Below, in pieces: positions 56,886-64,000 of a DNA stretch of 64,000 nt. Source of the stretch: Comamonadaceae bacterium (GTDB lineage: Bacteria; Pseudomonadota; Gammaproteobacteria; Burkholderiales; Burkholderiaceae_C); assembly GCA_027486755.1 (NCBI GenBank), contig JAIXOM010000045.1:248001-312000 (forward strand), given 5' to 3'. The notes below the pieces were generated by a model, which saw only the letters and a program-made list of their open reading frames with translations, ran no database searches and was not told the DNA's origin. A program made the translations under genes and the position numbers. Position 1 is the stretch's first letter. Each line of letters starts with the position of its first letter.

Positions 56886-57788
56886 ATGCACTATTCCTGG
56901 TCCCCCCTGATCAAGCGCCAAGCCCTGCGTTGGCCCGGCGGCAAGAAGCTTGCCGTGATCATCACCATGAATTGCGAGTATTGGGACCTGACCCGCGAAG
57001 GCACCGAGCCCAATTACGCAGGCGGGCCGCCCATGTTGCCCGACATGCTGCCGGGCAATGTGGCCGACTTTCCCAATTTCACCTGGCGCGAATATGGCCA
57101 GCGGGTCGGCGTCTGGCGCATGTTCAAGCTCTTTCACGAGATGGGCGTGCCTTTTTCCTGCACCATGAACGCCAAGACCGCGCTCGAACGGCCAGAGATC
57201 ATTGAATACGCCAAGGAGCGCGGCTGGGAAATCGTGCCGCATAACTATGAGCAGGGCGAGCTGCTGACGCGATACACCTTTGACATTGACAAAGAGAGGG
57301 CCGTCATCGACGCCACCCTGGATGTCTATGAAAAGGTCGTCGGCCGCAAGGCCAAGGGCTGGCTGTCGTCCTCGCTGCGCAGCACGCCCAACACGCCAGA
57401 CCTGCTGGCCGCGCGCGGGCTGAAGTTTTTCTGCGACTACATGAACGATGAGCAGCCCTATCTGATTCAGACGCCCTCGGGGCCCATCGTCAATGTGCCC
57501 TATACCATCGAGATCAACGACTTCACCTTCTTCCACCGCCGCGCCATGACCACCTGGGACGCGGCGCGCATGCTCAAGGATCAGTTCGACGAGCTCTACC
57601 GTGACGGCGCCGACAGTGGGCGCATCATGAGCGTGGGCCTGCACCCGCACGTCTCGGGTCATCCGCACCGCATGCCCTGCTTCCGTGAATTCCTGGCCCA
57701 TGCCAAGGACCACCCTGACGTCTGGTGGACCACCCGCGAGGAAATCGCCGAGTGGTATCTCCAGAATCACCACACCCACATCGCCTGA
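56886..57788 (+). CDS. Polysaccharide deacetylase-family protein (allantoinase PuuE / cyclic imidase type)
   Basis: A 300-residue single-domain protein related to both halves of the fused protein at 40999-42918: RWPGGKKLAVIITMNCEYWD, WREYGQRVGVWRMFKLF, WEIVPHNYEQGE, FFCDYMNDEQPY and SVGLHPHVSGHPHR. This NodB-like group includes PuuE allantoinase and bacterial cyclic imidases rather than true sugar deacetylases. Ring hydrolysis of an imide or ureide would yield a half-amide for the cysteine hydrolases encoded in the same cluster. It lies between the MBL and transporter genes. Confidence 0.85.
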   Translation: MHYSWSPLIKRQALRWPGGKKLAVIITMNCEYWDLTREGTEPNYAGGPPMLPDMLPGNVADFPNFTWREYGQRVGVWRMFKLFHEMGVPFSCTMNAKTALERPEIIEYAKERGWEIVPHNYEQGELLTRYTFDIDKERAVIDATLDVYEKVVGRKAKGWLSSSLRSTPNTPDLLAARGLKFFCDYMNDEQPYLIQTPSGPIVNVPYTIEINDFTFFHRRAMTTWDAARMLKDQFDELYRDGADSGRIMSVGLHPHVSGHPHRMPCFREFLAHAKDHPDVWWTTREEIAEWYLQNHHTHIA

Positions 57789-57796
57789 AGGCCACG

Positions 57797-58711
57797 ATGC
57801 AACTGCTGCAACAAATCGTCAACGGTCTCATGCTCGGGGGCATTCTCGCCTTCGTGGCCGTTGCCTTTACCCTGACCATCGGGATGCTCAACTTCCTGAA
57901 CTTCACCATTCCGGCGCTGTTCATGCTCGCCGGCATGGTGACCTGGGCCCTGTCAAGCAGCGGCGGCCACTTCATGAGCCTAGGCTGGCACTGGACCCAC
58001 GCCGCCGCCGCCGGTATTGCCGTGGCTGTGCTGGCCTCTTTGCTGATTGAGCGCTTTACCTACCGCTACATGAAGGCGCGCTTTGGCGATGCCACCGAAC
58101 ACGCCCTGCCCTTGGTCAGCTCGCTGGGCTTTCTCATCATCTTTGAGCACCTGGCCATGACGCTCTGGAGCGCCGATCCGCAGCGCTTTGAATTGCCTTT
58201 CAAGAGCTCGACGCTGGAAATTGGCGGGCTGCTCTTCGGCATCCCTCACCTGATCAGCTTGGCCTCCGCCATTGTTCTAGTGGCCCTGCTCAACGGCATT
58301 TTGGAGCGCACCCGCCTCGGACGCGCTTTACGCTCGATCGCCGAAAATCCGGATGCCGCCACGCTCATGGGCGTGGAGGTCCAGCGCATCGTGCCGGTGG
58401 TGTTCGTGATCGCGGGCGTGCTGTCGGCGCTGGCCGGCATCTTGTACGCAGCCAGCTACGGCACGGTCACCCCTTTCATGGGCGATGCGATCGCCACCGA
58501 CGCGATTGCCGGCATGGTGCTAGGCGGCCTGGGCAATATCTGGGGCGCGATTGCCGGCGGTTTGCTGGTTGGTCTGGTCAAGGTGCTGGCCATCAGCACC
58601 TTCGGCGCCGAAATTGAAAAGATCCCGGTCTGGGGTCTGCTGCTCGTCATCCTGATCGTCAGGCCCCAGGGTCTGTTCGGACACACACGCATCGGAAAGG
58701 GCAAGTTCTGA
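57797..58711 (+). CDS. livH: Branched-chain-type ABC transporter permease LivH-like
   Basis: The ATG at 57797 gives 304 residues with about eight hydrophobic segments. Family landmarks: LLQQIVNGLMLGGILAFVAV, RALRSIAENPDAATLMGV and GGLGNIWGAIAGGLLVGL. It lies 8 bases behind the deacetylase-like gene and overlaps livM by one base. With LivM it forms the channel for amino acids, amides or urea-type solutes. Confidence 0.93.
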   Translation: MQLLQQIVNGLMLGGILAFVAVAFTLTIGMLNFLNFTIPALFMLAGMVTWALSSSGGHFMSLGWHWTHAAAAGIAVAVLASLLIERFTYRYMKARFGDATEHALPLVSSLGFLIIFEHLAMTLWSADPQRFELPFKSSTLEIGGLLFGIPHLISLASAIVLVALLNGILERTRLGRALRSIAENPDAATLMGVEVQRIVPVVFVIAGVLSALAGILYAASYGTVTPFMGDAIATDAIAGMVLGGLGNIWGAIAGGLLVGLVKVLAISTFGAEIEKIPVWGLLLVILIVRPQGLFGHTRIGKGKF

Positions 58712-59589
58712 TGTCTGGCTATCTTGCTGGCCTGCTGGCCATGTTGTCGATCAACATCATCGTGGCCTACTCGGTCTTCCTGCCCGGCTCGGCCGGCTTG
58801 CTCAACCTGGGCGCTGCCGGCTTCGTGCTGGTGGGCGCCTACACCGCCGGCGCTTTAAGCTCGCTCTATGACGTGCCGCTGGCACTGGCCATTGCGCTGG
58901 GTTCGGCCATGTCGGCCCTGGTGGCGTTTTTGATTGCCTTTCCGATTTTGCGCACCCGCGGCATCTATATGGTGCTGGCCACCTTCGCCTTTGCCGAGGT
59001 GGTGGGCGGCGTGCTGCTCAATATCCCCAGCCTGGGCGGTGCGGCGGGCCTTTCGGTGATGGCTTACGCCGGACTGCCGGTGGTCGTCCCCTGCGCCATA
59101 GGCACGGTGGCCTTTGTGGCGCTGCTGATGCGCACCCGTTTTGGCTTGTCGGTGCGCGCCGTCCATGATGACGAAAGCGTGGCCCATTTGTTTGGCGTGC
59201 ACCTGCGCATGACGCAGGTGATGGCACTGACCCTGGGCGGGGCCGTCGGCGGCCTTGGCGGCGCCTTGCTGGTGCACCAGTTCAACTTCATCGACGTGCA
59301 ATCGACCGGGGTGCTGTTTAGCATTTACGTGCTGCTGTATGTGCTGATGGGGGGAACGCAGACGGTCTGGGGCCCGCTGTTTGGTGCGATCTTCTTTACC
59401 CTGGTGCCTGAGGGACTGCGCAAGCTGTCTGAGCTCGATCCCTCGCTCAAATTCCTGGAGGGTGGGCGCTATATCGTGTTTGGCGTGGCGGTGGTGCTGA
59501 TCATGATGCTCAGACCTCAGGGCGTGATCACCCGCACCATGATCGAAAGCTGGGGTGGTTCGGCCAACAAGAAGGAGGCCGGCGCATGA
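58711..59589 (+). CDS. livM: Branched-chain-type ABC transporter permease LivM-like
   Basis: A 292-residue permease with multiple membrane segments; LLNLGAAGFVLVGAYTAGAL, GLSVRAVHDDESVAHLFGVH and MGGTQTVWGPLFGAIFF are typical of LivM. The start overlaps the livH stop and its own stop overlaps livG by four bases. It partners LivH. Confidence 0.93.
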   Translation: MSGYLAGLLAMLSINIIVAYSVFLPGSAGLLNLGAAGFVLVGAYTAGALSSLYDVPLALAIALGSAMSALVAFLIAFPILRTRGIYMVLATFAFAEVVGGVLLNIPSLGGAAGLSVMAYAGLPVVVPCAIGTVAFVALLMRTRFGLSVRAVHDDESVAHLFGVHLRMTQVMALTLGGAVGGLGGALLVHQFNFIDVQSTGVLFSIYVLLYVLMGGTQTVWGPLFGAIFFTLVPEGLRKLSELDPSLKFLEGGRYIVFGVAVVLIMMLRPQGVITRTMIESWGGSANKKEAGA

Positions 59590-60341
59590 GCATCGCACTG
59601 CAACTCGAGGGCGTGAGCAAGTCCTTTGGCGGCCTGAAGGTCATCGACGATGTCAGCTTTTCGGTGCCGACTGGCAGCCGCACCGCCTTGATCGGCCCCA
59701 ACGGCGCCGGCAAGTCCACCGTCTTCAACCTGATCTCGGGCGTCTATCCGATCGACAGTGGCCGTATCAGCGCCCTCGGCCAGGACATCACCCAGATGTC
59801 GGTGGCGCACCGGGTCGGCCACGGCATCGCCCGTTCGTTTCAAAACATTCGCCTGATGCCCCACCTTTCCACCCTGGAAAACGTGATGCTGGGCGAGCAC
59901 CATCGCAGCAAACCCTGGGAGCTGGTGAGCAGCCGCAAGGCCAGTGCCAAGGCCAGGGCCACGCTGGAGCGTGCCGGCCTGGGCACCTACCCTGGACAGG
60001 TGGTGGCCGACCTGCCTTACGGGATTCAAAAGCGCATCGAGGTGGTGCGCGCCCTGATGGCCGAGCCTCGCATCCTCCTGCTCGATGAGCCAGCGGCCGG
60101 CCTGAACAATGTGGAGACCGAGGAGCTGCGGCGGCTGCTGCAAACCGTATCGGACAGCGGCGTCACCTTGCTGGTGGTCGAGCATGACATGCCTTTCGTG
60201 CGGCACCTGTGCAACCATGTGGTGGTGCTCAATTTCGGCCGCAAAATTTTTGAAGGTACGCCCGAGGCGGTCAAACAGGACTCGGCCGTGCTGGAGGCCT
60301 ACCTGGGCACGCCCGACGCGATGGAGGCCCGCCATGCTTGA
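59586..60341 (+). CDS. livG: Branched-chain-type ABC transporter ATPase LivG-like
   Basis: A 251-residue ATPase: Walker A GPNGAGKSTVFNL, signature-equivalent LPYGIQKRIEVVRAL (LSGG replaced by the LivG-type LPYG), Walker B ILLLDEPAAGLN and His in VEHDMPFV. ARSFQNIRLMPHLSTLENVM is characteristic of LivG. Four-base overlap with livM and eight-base overlap with livF. Confidence 0.94.
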   Translation: MSIALQLEGVSKSFGGLKVIDDVSFSVPTGSRTALIGPNGAGKSTVFNLISGVYPIDSGRISALGQDITQMSVAHRVGHGIARSFQNIRLMPHLSTLENVMLGEHHRSKPWELVSSRKASAKARATLERAGLGTYPGQVVADLPYGIQKRIEVVRALMAEPRILLLDEPAAGLNNVETEELRRLLQTVSDSGVTLLVVEHDMPFVRHLCNHVVVLNFGRKIFEGTPEAVKQDSAVLEAYLGTPDAMEARHA

Positions 60342-61032
60342 AGCACGCAATTTGTCGGTCAGCTATGGCCGTACCCAGGCGGTGCAAAACATGTCCATCC
60401 AGGTTCAGGCCGGTGAGATCGTCACCGTACTGGGTGCCAATGGTGCCGGCAAGACCTCGCTGCTCAAGGCGCTGCAGGGCGTGGTGCGACCGGCCACTGG
60501 CGAGGTGCTGTTCAAGGGCGCTTCCATCCTGAGCCACAGTGCGGCCAAGCGGGTCAGCGAAGGCCTGGTGCTGGTGCCCGAGGGGCGGCAGATTTTTGTC
60601 AGCCTGAGCGTGCACGACAACCTGCTGATGGGTGCTTACACGCGCAAGGACCAGCCTGAGCGCGAGATCGATGCCATCTACCAGCGCTTTCCCAATTTGG
60701 CCCAGCGGCGCGACATGCCCGCCTCGGTGCTGTCTGGCGGCGAGCAGCAGATGCTGGCCATAGGCCGCGCCCTGCTCAGCCGACCCTCGCTGATGATGCT
60801 CGATGAGCCGTCTTTGGGCCTGAGCCCGCTGCTGGTCAAAGCCTTGTTCAGCCTGATCACAGAGCTCAACCGCGATGGTCTGGCCATCTTGCTGGTTGAG
60901 CAAAACACACACATGGCCCTGGCTACCGCCCACAGGGCCTATGTGCTTGAACTTGGGCGGCTGGTTCTGGAAGGCAAAGCCTCGGCGCTGGCGAGCGATC
61001 CGCGCATGGCTGAGGCTTACCTGGGTGCTTGA
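60334..61032 (+). CDS. livF: Branched-chain-type ABC transporter ATPase LivF-like
   Basis: The ATG at 60334 gives 232 residues. Walker A GANGAGKTSLLKAL, signature LSGGEQQMLAIGRAL, Walker B LMMLDEPSLGLSP and VEQNTHMAL identify LivF. It overlaps livG by eight bases and is followed after 19 bases by the binding protein gene. Confidence 0.94.
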   Translation: MLEARNLSVSYGRTQAVQNMSIQVQAGEIVTVLGANGAGKTSLLKALQGVVRPATGEVLFKGASILSHSAAKRVSEGLVLVPEGRQIFVSLSVHDNLLMGAYTRKDQPEREIDAIYQRFPNLAQRRDMPASVLSGGEQQMLAIGRALLSRPSLMMLDEPSLGLSPLLVKALFSLITELNRDGLAILLVEQNTHMALATAHRAYVLELGRLVLEGKASALASDPRMAEAYLGA

Positions 61033-61051
61033 AACTTCAATGGAGTTGATG

Positions 61052-62230
61052 ATGAAAAAACGTTTGATCGTGATCGCCGGCCTGGCTGCCAGCCTGGTCG
61101 CACCCTCCTGGGCTCAGGAGATCGTTCTGGGCTTGTCCCATGCCAAGACCGGCCGCTATTCCGGCGTGGCCGTCGGAACCGAGATTTCGGTGGACATCGC
61201 CGTGGCCGAGATCAATGCCGCCGGTGGCATCAACGGCAAGAAAATCCGTATCGAAAAGTTCGATACCGGTGGCGATCCCAAGAATGCACAGGTGGCCGTA
61301 CAGAAGTTCGCTGAGGACGCCAAGGCCCTGGGCATCATCGGCCCCTTCTCCAGCCAAGAGGCGCAGGTGGGCTTTGCCGCCGGCGAACGCCTGGAAATCG
61401 TGCAGATTCCCAATGCCGCTTCCGCACCTGGCCTGACCAAGGACCGCAAGTGGGCCTTCCGCGTCACCGAGGACGAGGGCAAGCAATTCGGCCGCCTGCT
61501 CAAGACCATGGGCACCAAGGGCGGTGTCAGCAATAAGACCGCCGCAGTCATGTTCCCGAGCGACGAATTCGTCGGCAAATCGCTGGCCGGCTGGATGCCC
61601 AATCTGCTCGAAGCCAATGGCTGGAAGATGGTGATCCCGGCCGAAGGCTTTCCGACCAACGCCACCGACTTGTCGCCGCACATCACCAAGCTCAAAGGCA
61701 ACACCCCGGGTGTGCTGGCCTTTGCGGGTCTGCCTGAGGGCACAGCCAAGGTCATGAAAGAGTTGCGTCGCCAAGGACACAACAGCATGTTGATCGGCGC
61801 CCAAATTTTTGCCGACCCCGACATCGCCAAGGTTCTGGGCAGTGACGGCGAAGGTGCGACCTTTGTGTCCTGGTACTGGTGGGATACCAATGAGCGCACC
61901 CGCACTTTCGAGCGCAAGTTCCTGGATGAAGCCAAAAAGCGCGGCGTCAACAAAAGCGGCGCCCACCATGTGGACGCATCGGCCTATGACATCGTCTATG
62001 TGTTCGCCGACGCGATGCGCCGTGCCAACGTGAGCGGCGATCCAGCCAAGCTCAAGGCTGAACGCACCGCCATCCGCGACACCCTGCGCAGCACCCAAAT
62101 CAGCGGCGTGACCGGCAACATCTGCTTCAGCAAGGACGGCGACTCTGAACTGCCGGCCTACATCATCCGCATCAAGGGTGGTCAGCGCACCTTGCTCGAC
62201 AGCCACGCGCCCGACGCTTGCAGCAAGTGA
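61052..62230 (+). CDS. Branched-chain-type ABC transporter substrate-binding protein
   Basis: From ATG 61052 (GGAG 6 bases upstream) the protein has 392 residues with signal peptide LAASLVAPSWAQ. Peripla_BP_6 features: IVLGLSHAKTGRYSGVAVG, INAAGGINGKKIRIEKFDTG and FVSWYWWDTNERTRTFERKF. It captures the cluster's substrate for LivHMGF. The stop overlaps the next SDR start (TGATG). The ligand may be an amide, imide or amino acid. Confidence 0.92.
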   Translation: MKKRLIVIAGLAASLVAPSWAQEIVLGLSHAKTGRYSGVAVGTEISVDIAVAEINAAGGINGKKIRIEKFDTGGDPKNAQVAVQKFAEDAKALGIIGPFSSQEAQVGFAAGERLEIVQIPNAASAPGLTKDRKWAFRVTEDEGKQFGRLLKTMGTKGGVSNKTAAVMFPSDEFVGKSLAGWMPNLLEANGWKMVIPAEGFPTNATDLSPHITKLKGNTPGVLAFAGLPEGTAKVMKELRRQGHNSMLIGAQIFADPDIAKVLGSDGEGATFVSWYWWDTNERTRTFERKFLDEAKKRGVNKSGAHHVDASAYDIVYVFADAMRRANVSGDPAKLKAERTAIRDTLRSTQISGVTGNICFSKDGDSELPAYIIRIKGGQRTLLDSHAPDACSK

Positions 62231-63000
62231 TGGGCACTTCCGTTTGGAATGAGCAGGCCTTTGCGGGCCTGCGCCTGGTGCTGGCCGGCGGCTGCGGCGG
62301 CATAGGCCGGCACCTGGCCGGCCAGGCCGCCGCGCTGGGCGCGCAGATACGGGTGCTAGACCTGCCCGCCTCGATCGAGCGGCATGGCGCCGCTCTGCCT
62401 TGCATCCCCATGGACGCCAAGGACCCCGCTTCGGTCGATGCGGCGATGGCGCAGGCGGCCAACGAGCTGGGCGGGATTGATGCCTGCATCAATCTGGTGG
62501 GCTATATGAGCGAGCACAAGGCCCTGCAACAAACCGCCACGGAAGTTTGGCAGGACGTCATGCGCGGCAACCTCGATGCCGCCTTCTACATCTCGCGCGC
62601 GGCTTTGCCGCACCTGCACCGCAGTGAGCGAGGCAGTTTGCTGCACGTGGCCTCGGGCCTGGGAGGCTGGGCCCGACCGATGTTCGGCGCCTACGGTCCG
62701 GCCAAAGCCGGCATGATTTTGATGGTGCGCGAGCTGGCGCTGGAAAATGCGCCGAAAGTCCGGGTCAACGCGGTAGCGCCGGGTGCAGTTGACACCGCCT
62801 TTTTGCGCGGCGGGACCGGCCGCTCCGACGAGTCCGCCCCACCCAACTTGGACCCCAATACCTACGGGAAAGTGGTTCCCCTGGGCCGCATGGCGGTACC
62901 GCAGGACGTCAGCGACCCTATCTTGTTCCTGATCAGCCCAGCGGCGGCCTACATCACCGGCCAGACCCTGCAGATCAACGGCGGCACTTATATGCCTTGA
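62230..63000 (+). CDS. Short-chain dehydrogenase/reductase
   Basis: A 256-residue SDR: cofactor loop LAGGCGGIGRHLAG, NLVGYMS in place of the usual NNAG, Ser in HVASGLGG and catalytic YGPAK. C-terminal ITGQTLQINGGTYMP is the standard family ending. It is coupled to the binding protein gene by a one-base overlap and followed by a strong hairpin. A second, distinct SDR lies at the start of the arm, suggesting two redox steps or two substrates. Confidence 0.9.
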   Translation: MGTSVWNEQAFAGLRLVLAGGCGGIGRHLAGQAAALGAQIRVLDLPASIERHGAALPCIPMDAKDPASVDAAMAQAANELGGIDACINLVGYMSEHKALQQTATEVWQDVMRGNLDAAFYISRAALPHLHRSERGSLLHVASGLGGWARPMFGAYGPAKAGMILMVRELALENAPKVRVNAVAPGAVDTAFLRGGTGRSDESAPPNLDPNTYGKVVPLGRMAVPQDVSDPILFLISPAAAYITGQTLQINGGTYMP

Positions 63001-63003
63001 ACG

Positions 63004-63028
63004 GGGTGCTGCGCTTGGCGCAGCACCC
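63004..63028 (+). terminator. Intercistronic hairpin after the SDR gene
   Basis: GGGTGCTGCGC-TTG-GCGCAGCACCC is a perfect 11-bp stem with a 3-base loop, starting 4 bases after the stop. No T-run follows, so it may be a leaky terminator or an mRNA-stabilising element before the cysteine hydrolase gene at 63053. Confidence 0.45.
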
Positions 63029-63052
63029 GCCTCCTGAATTGATGAGACTGCC

Positions 63053-63751
63053 ATGAACACCATGCGACCATACAACCCCTCCCCCGAACTGGTGCGGCGC
63101 GTGGTGGCCCGCCGCGGCCGCTTGCATGCCTTTGAAACCATCAAACCTCAGCGCACCGCGCTGATCGTGGTGGACATGCAAAACAGCTTCGTCAAAAAGG
63201 AGGGTGCTCATGCCTGGGTACCGGGTGCGGCAGCGACCTGCCCAACCATCAACCGACTCGCCCGCGGGGTGCGCGAGACCGGTGGCACGGTGGTCTGGAT
63301 CCTCAACACCTATGCGCCGAAGTCCGACCAGGCTTGGTCTCACTTTCACCAGGAACTGTCGAGCCCACAAGGCGATGCCCTGCGCAGCAGCTGCATGGCC
63401 GAGGGTACTGCGGGTCATGAGCTGTATGCCGACCTCGCGCCTGAGCCGCAAGACTGGCGGGTTCGCAAGTATTTCTACAGCGCCTTCATCCAAGGCTCGT
63501 CTGACCTGCATGAGCGACTTCAAGCCCAGGGCATCGACACCCTGCTCATTGCGGGCACCGCGACCAATGTGTGCTGCGAATCGACCGCCCGCGACGCGAT
63601 GATGCTCAACTACCGCACCCTCATGGTCTCCGACGCCTGCTCGGCCATGAGCGTGGACGAGCATGAGGCCTGCCTGAGCAACTTCATCTTCAGCTTTGGT
63701 GATGTGCAGACCACCCAAGAGGTGCTTGAGCGCCTGGGCCGTCAGGGCTGA
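63053..63751 (+). CDS. Cysteine hydrolase, RutB/biuret hydrolase-like
   Basis: A 232-residue isochorismatase-family amidase. Triad: Asp41 (IVVDMQNSFV), Lys139 (VRKYFYSAF) and Cys174 in GTATNVCCESTARDA, which closely resembles ureidoacrylate amidohydrolase RutB and biuret hydrolase. These enzymes remove a carbamoyl or amide group from ureido or half-amide compounds. It is the last gene of the rightward arm and fits hydrolysis of the product of the imidase-like enzyme. Only 11 bases separate it from the metal-efflux gene. Confidence 0.9.
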   Translation: MNTMRPYNPSPELVRRVVARRGRLHAFETIKPQRTALIVVDMQNSFVKKEGAHAWVPGAAATCPTINRLARGVRETGGTVVWILNTYAPKSDQAWSHFHQELSSPQGDALRSSCMAEGTAGHELYADLAPEPQDWRVRKYFYSAFIQGSSDLHERLQAQGIDTLLIAGTATNVCCESTARDAMMLNYRTLMVSDACSAMSVDEHEACLSNFIFSFGDVQTTQEVLERLGRQG

Positions 63752-63762
63752 AATCCGCCGGC

Positions 63763-64000
63763 ATGGACAAGCGGCCGCAAGCACCCGAGTCGGCGGCTGA
63801 GCCTTGGGGCCACGGGCACGACTTTCACGTAGACGCCAGTGCTGCCGAGCGCGGCACCCGCGCGGTGGTCTGGATCACCCTGGTCACCATGGTGGTCGAG
63901 ATTGTGGCCGGCTGGTGGTTCAACTCCATGGCTTTGCTGGCCGACGGTTGGCACATGAGCTCGCACGCGGTGGCCATAGGCGTGACCGCCTTCGCCTACG
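63763..64000 (+). CDS. dmeF: CDF-family Co/Ni efflux transporter DmeF-like (3' truncated by window)
   Basis: The 79 visible residues run off the window end. An N-terminal His-rich stretch (GHGHDFHVD) precedes a first membrane helix (VVWITLVTMVVEIVAGW). The CDF metal-site segment NSMALLADGWHMSSHAVAIG follows; HM-S-H after the Asp is characteristic of DmeF-type transporters. The protein would export divalent cobalt or nickel using the proton gradient. It lies 11 bases behind the cysteine hydrolase, but a functional link is not evident. Confidence 0.85.
   Translation, partial: MDKRPQAPESAAEPWGHGHDFHVDASAAERGTRAVVWITLVTMVVEIVAGWWFNSMALLADGWHMSSHAVAIGVTAFAY

Overview
The window is about 64 kb of GC-rich bacterial chromosome. 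Gene families and layout point to a betaproteobacterium of the order Burkholderiales, probably Comamonadaceae-like. The main reasons are four orphan Bug/TctC-type binding proteins, several CaiB/BaiF CoA-transferases, a cysTWA sulfate transporter and fused MnmC. A gene closely resembling BciA (divinyl chlorophyllide 8-vinyl reductase) hints at a phototrophic or formerly phototrophic lineage. I see no rRNA, tRNA, CRISPR array, insertion sequence or prophage.

Left part, 1-10.6 kb. A five-gene + strand operon (1-4492) joins a TIM-barrel/GH18-like secreted protein, a stand-alone receiver, a membrane HEAT-repeat protein and a processive GT2 synthase. Three junctions are GTGA stop/start overlaps, so this looks like a regulated exopolysaccharide unit. 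A dienelactone hydrolase and a soluble hybrid histidine kinase follow on the - strand. Divergent from them is a translationally coupled pair: a periplasmic binding protein and a PAS-GGDEF-EAL protein.

10.7-15.5 kb. A sulfate/thiosulfate ABC operon reads leftward (second sbp, cysT, cysW, cysA). It is preceded by a decayed sbp copy with an internal deletion and frameshift.

15.7-34.8 kb. This is a patchwork of carboxylate-catabolism genes: four Bug binding proteins, CoA-transferases, Asp/Glu-racemase-like enzymes with missing catalytic cysteines, a chromate transporter, a tricarballylate-dehydrogenase-like flavoprotein and an IclR regulator. A six-gene leftward operon (33652 to 27269) holds amidohydrolase, CoA-transferase, acyl-CoA dehydrogenase, Bug protein, aldo/keto reductase and racemase-like genes. 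Related GGAA/TTCC inverted repeats lie at two promoters and suggest an IclR regulon. A membrane protein with a cupredoxin tail and the bciA-like gene come next.

36.1-47.5 kb. This divergent cluster is the most unusual part. Leftward from 44.3 kb: MmgE/PrpD, a tandem-fused deacetylase/imidase-like protein, a MetNIQ-family transporter without the usual regulatory domain, a GntR regulator, a YrdC/Sua5-like protein and a CoA-transferase. Rightward: an amidase, a second YrdC-like paralogue and a cysteine-synthase-like PLP enzyme. The two directions share overlapping promoters and a palindromic operator. Both YrdC-like proteins have lost the usual threonine-pocket motif, which suggests a new ATP-dependent or carbamoylation-type step in an undescribed catabolic route.

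47.7-50.7 kb holds housekeeping yggX and mnmC and a HepT/MntA toxin-antitoxin pair. At 50.7-63.8 kb a second GntR-controlled divergent cluster has two TTGT-N2-ACAA-type operators. It encodes two cysteine hydrolases, a maleate-isomerase-like protein, an isocitrate-lyase-family lyase, a flavin monooxygenase, two SDRs, an MBL hydrolase, a second imidase/deacetylase-like enzyme and a complete Liv-type ABC transporter. This set fits uptake and hydrolysis of a cyclic imide, ureide or N-heterocycle. The window ends inside a DmeF-like metal efflux gene.
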